From: Suilimivivens sp963638365
GTDB lineage: Bacteria > Bacillota > Clostridia > Lachnospirales > Lachnospiraceae
Reading direction: 5' to 3'
DNA length: 64,000 nucleotides
Assembly: GCA_963638365.1 (NCBI GenBank)
Contig: CAVHRK010000120.1
Location: 1 to 64,000, forward strand
Shown: positions 60,304 through 64,000 of the stretch, piece by piece
How the letters are laid out: every line of letters begins with the position of its first letter
How positions within the stretch are numbered: position 1 is the stretch's first letter
Position numbers and translations under genes: made by a program
The notes under the pieces: model-generated
Told to the model about the DNA's origin: nothing
The model's input: only the letters and a program-made list of their open reading frames with translations
The model's database searches: none

Positions 60304-60519
60304 ATGTTTGGAAGACCGGATCATACCTATAATGATATTCGTGAAAAATCGTTGATGCAGTGGCTTGATGAAATGGAGCAGCATCCGGATATTGCGGTGC
60401 ACGGCGGTGTGAAGCTTGCCAGGGAATATGTCGATCATCTGAAAACGGAGATTGCACGTCTGGAAAGCGAGAACGCATTAAAAGCGGAATATCTAAAGAA
60501 AATGAAAGAAAAGAAATAG
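60304..60519 (+). CDS. Small coiled-coil protein, third gene of the cassette
   Basis: A protein of 71 residues with an AGGAGGG ribosome site 36 nt after the previous gene. The C-terminal half (AREYVDHLKTEIARLESENA) is a clear coiled coil ending in Lys. The N-terminus reads FGRPDHTYNDIREKSLMQWL. Not recognised. A terminator follows. Confidence 0.6.
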   Translation: MFGRPDHTYNDIREKSLMQWLDEMEQHPDIAVHGGVKLAREYVDHLKTEIARLESENALKAEYLKKMKEKK

Positions 60520-60550
60520 AAGAAACAGAACAGAAACGAAATCATAAGAT

Positions 60551-60599
60551 GAAAACCTTTAAGATAATGGAAAATCATTATTTTAGAGGTTTTCTTTTT
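60551..60599 (+). terminator. Terminator of the HTH-ART cassette
   Basis: GAAAACCTTTAAGATAATG and CATTATTTTAGAGGTTTTC pair over 19 bp with two G-U pairs around GAAAAT, followed by TTTTTC. Confidence 0.8.
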
Positions 60600-60720
60600 C
60601 GAAAGTATAAAATTGAATTGACAAATAAAACGAAAAACAATTATGATAATGGTAAATAGAAATAAATAATATTTAAAATAAAGGTTAATCCTAAATGCTT
60701 ATGATAAATATTGATCATAA

Positions 60721-60781
60721 ATGGTCACAATAAGTACTATGGATCAATGAAACTTGAAAAGAAAGTTATAATGGTCACAAA
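60721..60781. repeat. 11-bp direct repeat spaced 50 bp before the HipB-like gene
   Basis: AATGGTCACAA occurs at 60721-60731 and 60771-60781, exactly 50 bp apart, about five helical turns. A TATAAT (60768-60773) overlaps the second copy, so binding there would block transcription. Likely operators for the HTH protein encoded at 60838. The surrounding 318-bp gap (60520-60837) holds nothing else clear. Confidence 0.5.
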
Positions 60782-60837
60782 TGATTTGTAGATGAAATCA
60801 ACGCATGACATAAATGATATAAGGGGAGATATGGAAA

Positions 60838-61410
60838 ATGGATCAGGAAGATAAAAAGCAATTAAATAAGAAGAAATATGCCACGGCAGATTGTCTTGCA
60901 GCAAGTGATCTGAAAAGTCTGCGGAAAGACTTAGGAGTTACGCAGAGAGAATTGGCAGACCTGATTCAGTGTTCCAAGTCTACTGTGGAGCGCTGGGAAA
61001 TGTGCAGTACGCCCATTACGGGGCCGGTGGTTTTACTGGCGCAGATGCTGCAGAAACATCCGGAATATCTTGAAGAAATCCAGATTCCGGAGAAAAAGCT
61101 TCCTTTGCGGTTATGGTATATGTTCCGGGACAGACCATGTACCTTGATTGATGTGAATGAAATCGAAAGAAAGGTACAGATATGGAATTATACCGATCAG
61201 TTGATGTTCCGGGCGTTTGGAAGTGTGGAAAATCCGGATTATGCAATGTATGAGGAATTTCTTGAATCCCGGTGCTTTCCGGCAGGCAGAGATAAGATGA
61301 AACTGGTACTTAAGGATTTGGAACTCCCATTTTATGATCCGCTTCTGATTATAGAGAAAACAGAGGGACGGATGGCAGAGGATGAATTCTGGATCCGGAT
61401 GGAGCAATGA
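60838..61410 (+). CDS. HipB-like HTH protein with HipA N-terminal-like extension
   Basis: A protein of 190 residues. Helix-turn-helix at about 22-75: SLRKDLGVTQRELADLIQCSKSTVERWE. The C-terminal half (about 95-190) has LIDVNEIERKVQIWNYTDQL, then FPAGRDKMKLVLKDLELPFYDPLLIIEKTEGRMAEDEFWI-type sequence (given here in two parts) that resembles the small N-terminal module set next to HipA-like kinases. The following gene encodes the kinase part 6 nt later. The arrangement recalls split HipB/HipS/HipT systems, here with HTH and HipS-like parts in one chain; this is inference. Confidence 0.75.
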   Translation: MDQEDKKQLNKKKYATADCLAASDLKSLRKDLGVTQRELADLIQCSKSTVERWEMCSTPITGPVVLLAQMLQKHPEYLEEIQIPEKKLPLRLWYMFRDRPCTLIDVNEIERKVQIWNYTDQLMFRAFGSVENPDYAMYEEFLESRCFPAGRDKMKLVLKDLELPFYDPLLIIEKTEGRMAEDEFWIRMEQ

Positions 61411-61416
61411 GAAATT

Positions 61417-62226
61417 ATGATAGAGCTTTTCAGCCAACGTGAAAAAACAATAGAACGGCAGTCCTCCAAGGGCAATCAGCTAAAATGGGAAAATGAAGGA
61501 ATCTGGTATAAGGCAGACTATACCGGATATGAAGGCCTGTCGGAATATATGGTTTCCCATCTTCTGTTAAAGAGTACTTTGCAGGCAGAGGAACTGGTGA
61601 TCTATGATCTGGAGCAGATGTATTATGAGGCGCAGGTCTATGACGGTGTGAAAAGCAATACCTTTCTGCCGCAGCACTGGCAGTTGATTACTCTGGAGCG
61701 TCTGTTTAAGAGTTTTTGCGGAAAGAGTCTCTATCAGATGCTGTTTCGAATTACCGATGTTGCAGAACGACTGAAATTTCTGGTGGATTATACGGAACGG
61801 ATTACCGGGCTTAAGGACTTTGGCAGCTACATGAATAAGGTGCTGACGATCGATGCCTTTTTCTTAAATGAAGACCGTCACACCCATAATATTGCGGTGC
61901 TGATGGATGCGGATGGGAAGTTTGCTTATTGCCCATTGTTTGATCACGGAGCCGGTCTGCTTGCCGATACAACACTGGAGTATCCGATGAATCAGGATGT
62001 TTATTCTTTAATGAATAAGGTGAAAGCAAAAACCATCAGCCAGAACTTCGATGAACAACTCGATTTGTCCGAAGAATTATATGGCAGTCACATCAAGTTT
62101 CATTTTGATAAAAAAGATGTGGACGAATTACTGGAGAATGCACAGCAATATGCGCCGGAAATCAGGGAGCGGGTAAGAAGCATCCTTTATATGCAGATGG
62201 AGAAGTATCGGTATTTGTTTTCCTGA
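61417..62226 (+). CDS. HipA-like serine/threonine kinase (toxin-like)
   Basis: A protein of 269 residues, shorter than full HipA (about 440), consistent with the N-terminal module being in the preceding gene. Catalytic loop FFLNEDRHTHNIAVL and metal-binding YCPLFDHGAGLL match HipA-C kinases. ATP-site start GIWYKADYTGYEGLSEYM gives the Lys and Glu. HipA kinases phosphorylate a translation component and cause dormancy; the target here is unknown. Operon partner of the HTH protein. Confidence 0.8.
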   Translation: MIELFSQREKTIERQSSKGNQLKWENEGIWYKADYTGYEGLSEYMVSHLLLKSTLQAEELVIYDLEQMYYEAQVYDGVKSNTFLPQHWQLITLERLFKSFCGKSLYQMLFRITDVAERLKFLVDYTERITGLKDFGSYMNKVLTIDAFFLNEDRHTHNIAVLMDADGKFAYCPLFDHGAGLLADTTLEYPMNQDVYSLMNKVKAKTISQNFDEQLDLSEELYGSHIKFHFDKKDVDELLENAQQYAPEIRERVRSILYMQMEKYRYLFS

Positions 62227-62267
62227 TTCTTCATGGAGTATTAAGCAGCTCGTGTCAAAACATTAAT

Positions 62268-62408
62268 TTACTTTTGGAGGATAGGTTTAGAGGATAATAC
62301 GATGCACGTATCTCTTGCTAGATTATATTCACGTTCAGAATCTTCCCATTCCTTTTTAAAACCAGGATCCTTTAGCTGTTCATTTAAGTATTCATTAAAA
62401 TCATTCAT
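62268..62408 (-). pseudogene. Truncated antitoxin-like ORF
   Basis: A 46-codon frame from ATG 62408 with GAGGTG upstream. It reads MNDFNEYLNEQLKDPGFKKE and then EWEDSEREYNLAR, the typical opening of XRE-type antitoxins of HigA/RelB-like loci. The usual helix-turn-helix that follows is lost; the frame runs to a stop after 16 unrelated residues. No toxin gene is adjacent. A promoter is present, so it could still be expressed. Confidence 0.5.
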
Positions 62409-62424
62409 ACACAACACCTCGTAT

Positions 62425-62453
62425 TGAATATGTGTTTTATCCCATATTGTCAA
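62425..62453 (-). promoter_or_regulatory. Sigma-A promoter of the antitoxin-like ORF
   Basis: On the minus strand TTGACA (62453-62448), 17-bp spacer, TATTCA (62430-62425). Confidence 0.5.
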
Positions 62454-62499
62454 GAAACTTTATGGGTCTATATCATATACATTGTCAAGGTTTTTGTCA

Positions 62500-62516
62500 T
62501 TGGACGGTTAGTCCAA
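62500..62516. repeat. Small inverted repeat TTGGAC-5-GTCCAA
   Basis: Perfect 6-bp arms around GGTTA between the antitoxin-like ORF and the secreted-protein gene. Possible operator. Confidence 0.3.
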
Positions 62517-62651
62517 TCTTAGGGAGCGAAACTTTTCTATAATAGTAGGGTGGAATACTTGACATAGCAGGAGTTGTTTGAGTATGATGATTTTTGGAGT
62601 CTTGAAAAGGACATCTGATTTATACTAATTCTATATAGGGAGAGACATAAG

Positions 62652-63651
62652 ATGAAGAAACAATTAGTGAAAAGTTTAGTTGCTGCAGCAAGTGTAGCAG
62701 CCCTGTCACTCGGAATGATACCCGGGGGGGGGTATGGCGGAACGCCTTGGAATTGTAACAGAGAGTAGAGCGGCGGAGGAGTATAGTATCAGTGCACAGG
62801 TTGGGATTAGTGCTGATCAATCGGATGAGGATAATTATAATGTCTTAATGGGATTGACAAATAAATTGGGATCCTCTCAGGATTGGAGTAATGGAGCCAT
62901 ACCTGAGAATGTCAAGCAAGCTTTTCAGAAGGCAATAGATGAAGGCAAGGCAGAAAAGGGATCCGTAGGAGATGGAGGACTGGGTAGAGGAAGTATTTAT
63001 ATAGCAGGATATATGTTAAAACAAAATGCCCCTGATTGGAAAATTTGTGAATTTTACGTGTTAAATTGTGACCCCATTTTGGGAATTGAAAGCAGGACGA
63101 TGACGGCTACTTATGATGAATCAGATGCTCAATTTCCTTATACAGTCGGTGGAGTTGAAGCAGGAATAAAATATTATTTATTTTCCATCAATGACGCTAC
63201 ACCCTCCACACAACCCACAACTTCCAACACCACCGCTTCCAGCTACACCCACCAGCATGCTTACGACTGGAAGGTTCTCACGGATCCGACGATCGATCAG
63301 GACGGAGTTTACGCCTATATGTGTTCCTGTGGAGATATTAAGGAGAAACAGCCGATCTCCGCAGCGCAGGTCTTTGTGAAGGAGCTTTATGGCAAGGTTA
63401 AGGAAGCACCGCAGAATGGTACGGTAATCTATGATGCAAAATCATGGAGCACTATTTCCGATTATGTGCTTAAGAAGATGGCAGAGCGGAATGATGTAGC
63501 GGTAACCATTCGGTTTAACTATCAGAAAACAGCTTACGAAATTACTTTCCCGGCAGGAACCGATTACACGACAGTATTGAATGATACCGAAACCATGTAT
63601 GGGTTCTTTGGAATTGCAAAGCTTCTGGGACTTAATGTAAAGGCATTATAA
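62652..63651 (+). CDS. Secreted protein, out of frame at a (G)9 tract (possibly phase-variable)
   Basis: The start at 62652 (AGGGAGAG upstream) encodes a signal peptide, MKKQLVKSLVAAASVAALSL, but this frame stops at 62766-62768. The body continues in the next frame, with a 305-codon ORF from 62734 to 63651. The switch point is a run of nine G (62724-62732); eight or eleven G would join signal and body. The body has an AT-rich N-terminal half, a Thr/Ser linker near 63200, and a C-terminal half with HQHAYDWKVLTDPTIDQDG and YMCSCGD resembling Cys/His surface repeats. Function unknown. Slipped-strand switching or an assembly error both fit. Confidence 0.7.
62724..62732 (+). repeat. Homopolymer (G)9
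   Basis: Nine consecutive G just after the signal-peptide codons of the secreted protein. The length puts signal peptide and body out of frame. Confidence 0.9.
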
Positions 63652-63706
63652 GAGGAATAAGAACATCCGAATTTGCTTTAATATAAGTATTATTATATAA
63701 AATAGA

Positions 63707-63762
63707 AGAAAACCTTCAGTGAAATATCCGATACGGTGATATTTCCTGAAGGTTTTCTTTTT
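63707..63762. terminator. Bidirectional terminator
   Basis: AGAAAACCTTCAG and CTGAAGGTTTTCT form an outer stem with an inner GAAATATC/GTGATATTTC pairing, followed by T5. It lies between two convergent genes. Confidence 0.8.
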
Positions 63763-64000
63763 ACTTCTGAAGAACACTAACGGTATCAAAACTGGTAACC
63801 TGATATCCATGCTGTTCATAATTGGTTTTATCCTCTTCGGACAATCCGTATAAGAGATAAATACCATTCTCACCGGTGGGATAACTGTGAAAAATATAGT
63901 TCTGGCATTGGCTGATATCCAAAAAGGCAGCCGGATAATTGGTATATTCCACGGATGCTTTGTATTCATCCGGAGTGATTGTTGAAAATACCAGGATCTG
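63761..64000 (-). CDS. C-terminal part of an unrecognised gene, cut by the window edge
   Basis: The minus-strand frame is open from the window edge (64000) to a stop at 63761-63763, 79 residues. It reads ILVFSTITPDEYKASVEYTN, then AAFLDISQCQNYIFHSYPTGENGIYLL and a tail QHGYQVTSFDTVSVLQK. A GTG within it need not be the start. No family was recognised; it is probably a soluble protein. Confidence 0.6.
   Translation of the reverse strand, partial: QILVFSTITPDEYKASVEYTNYPAAFLDISQCQNYIFHSYPTGENGIYLLYGLSEEDKTNYEQHGYQVTSFDTVSVLQK

Noticed and set aside
1..64000. tRNA, rRNA, CRISPR arrays, insertion sequences
   Set aside because: No cloverleaf, ribosomal core sequence, regularly spaced repeat array or transposase gene was recognised on reading both strands.

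Overview
The window looks like a chromosomal segment of an anaerobic, low-to-middle GC member of the Clostridia, most likely a gut Lachnospiraceae. This is an inference from gene content and style: strong GGAGG-type ribosome sites, an SLH surface protein with Cys/His repeats, AgrC-, YesM- and NarL-type two-component systems, a mannose-family PTS, a DUF2812 protein and HTH-DUF3990 and HipA-like cassettes. No rRNA, tRNA, CRISPR array, insertion sequence or complete prophage was seen.

Layout. (1) 1-870 holds a broken HNH endonuclease and AT-rich debris. (2) 868-9471 is a cell-surface and sensing module: on the minus strand a 1953-residue SLH protein and, overlapping it by 4 nt, a receiver-like protein that has lost its phospho-acceptor; divergent to them a LytTR regulator and an AgrC-like kinase. 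Paired direct repeats and a leader terminator sit between the two units. (3) 9472-17464: an AbiEi-like remnant, an FtsX-type ABC exporter, a DUF2812 membrane protein, and an AraC regulator divergent from a GH2 beta-galactosidase. (4) 17692-24565: exonuclease III, a REC-GGDEF-PAS protein, a YesM/YesN two-component pair, an APH-like kinase and alanine racemase. (5) 24767-34680: a sensory operon (sugar-binding protein, NarL-type kinase and regulator, second solute-binding protein) followed by a complete mannose-family PTS with its own HAD phosphatase, HPr and Enzyme I. This HPr keeps His15 but has Arg at the regulatory Ser46 position.

(6) 34697-56700 is a large catabolic island: an aspartate-dehydrogenase-like enzyme, two M20 amidohydrolases, a five-gene branched-chain-type ABC importer, two aminotransferases, a 2-hydroxyacid dehydrogenase, a LysR regulator, an allantoinase/hydantoinase-like amidohydrolase, a hydantoin/aspartate racemase, RidA, an acetolactate-synthase-type enzyme, a TatD hydrolase and an NCS2 purine-type permease. 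Together these suggest uptake of a cyclic ureide (hydantoin- or allantoin-like) or an N-carbamoyl/N-acyl amino acid, ring opening, racemisation, hydrolysis and deamination. At least four transcription units here start with a terminator hairpin in the 5' leader. Two of the leaders share a near-identical 29-nt block with the hexaloop geometry of ANTAR targets, so conditional termination may co-regulate the island.

(7) 57103-64000 is an accessory, defence-like end: a MutS-like ATPase, an HTH-DUF3990 (predicted ADP-ribosyltransferase fold) three-gene cassette preceded by two tandem inverted repeats with compensatory changes, a HipB/HipA-like pair with an 11-bp repeat spaced exactly 50 bp apart, a truncated antitoxin-like ORF, and a secreted protein whose signal peptide is separated from its body by a (G)9 tract. 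The last suggests phase variation. The strongest candidates for something undescribed are the HTH-ART cassette with its tandem palindromes, the ureide island with shared leaders, and the PTS with a Ser46-less HPr.
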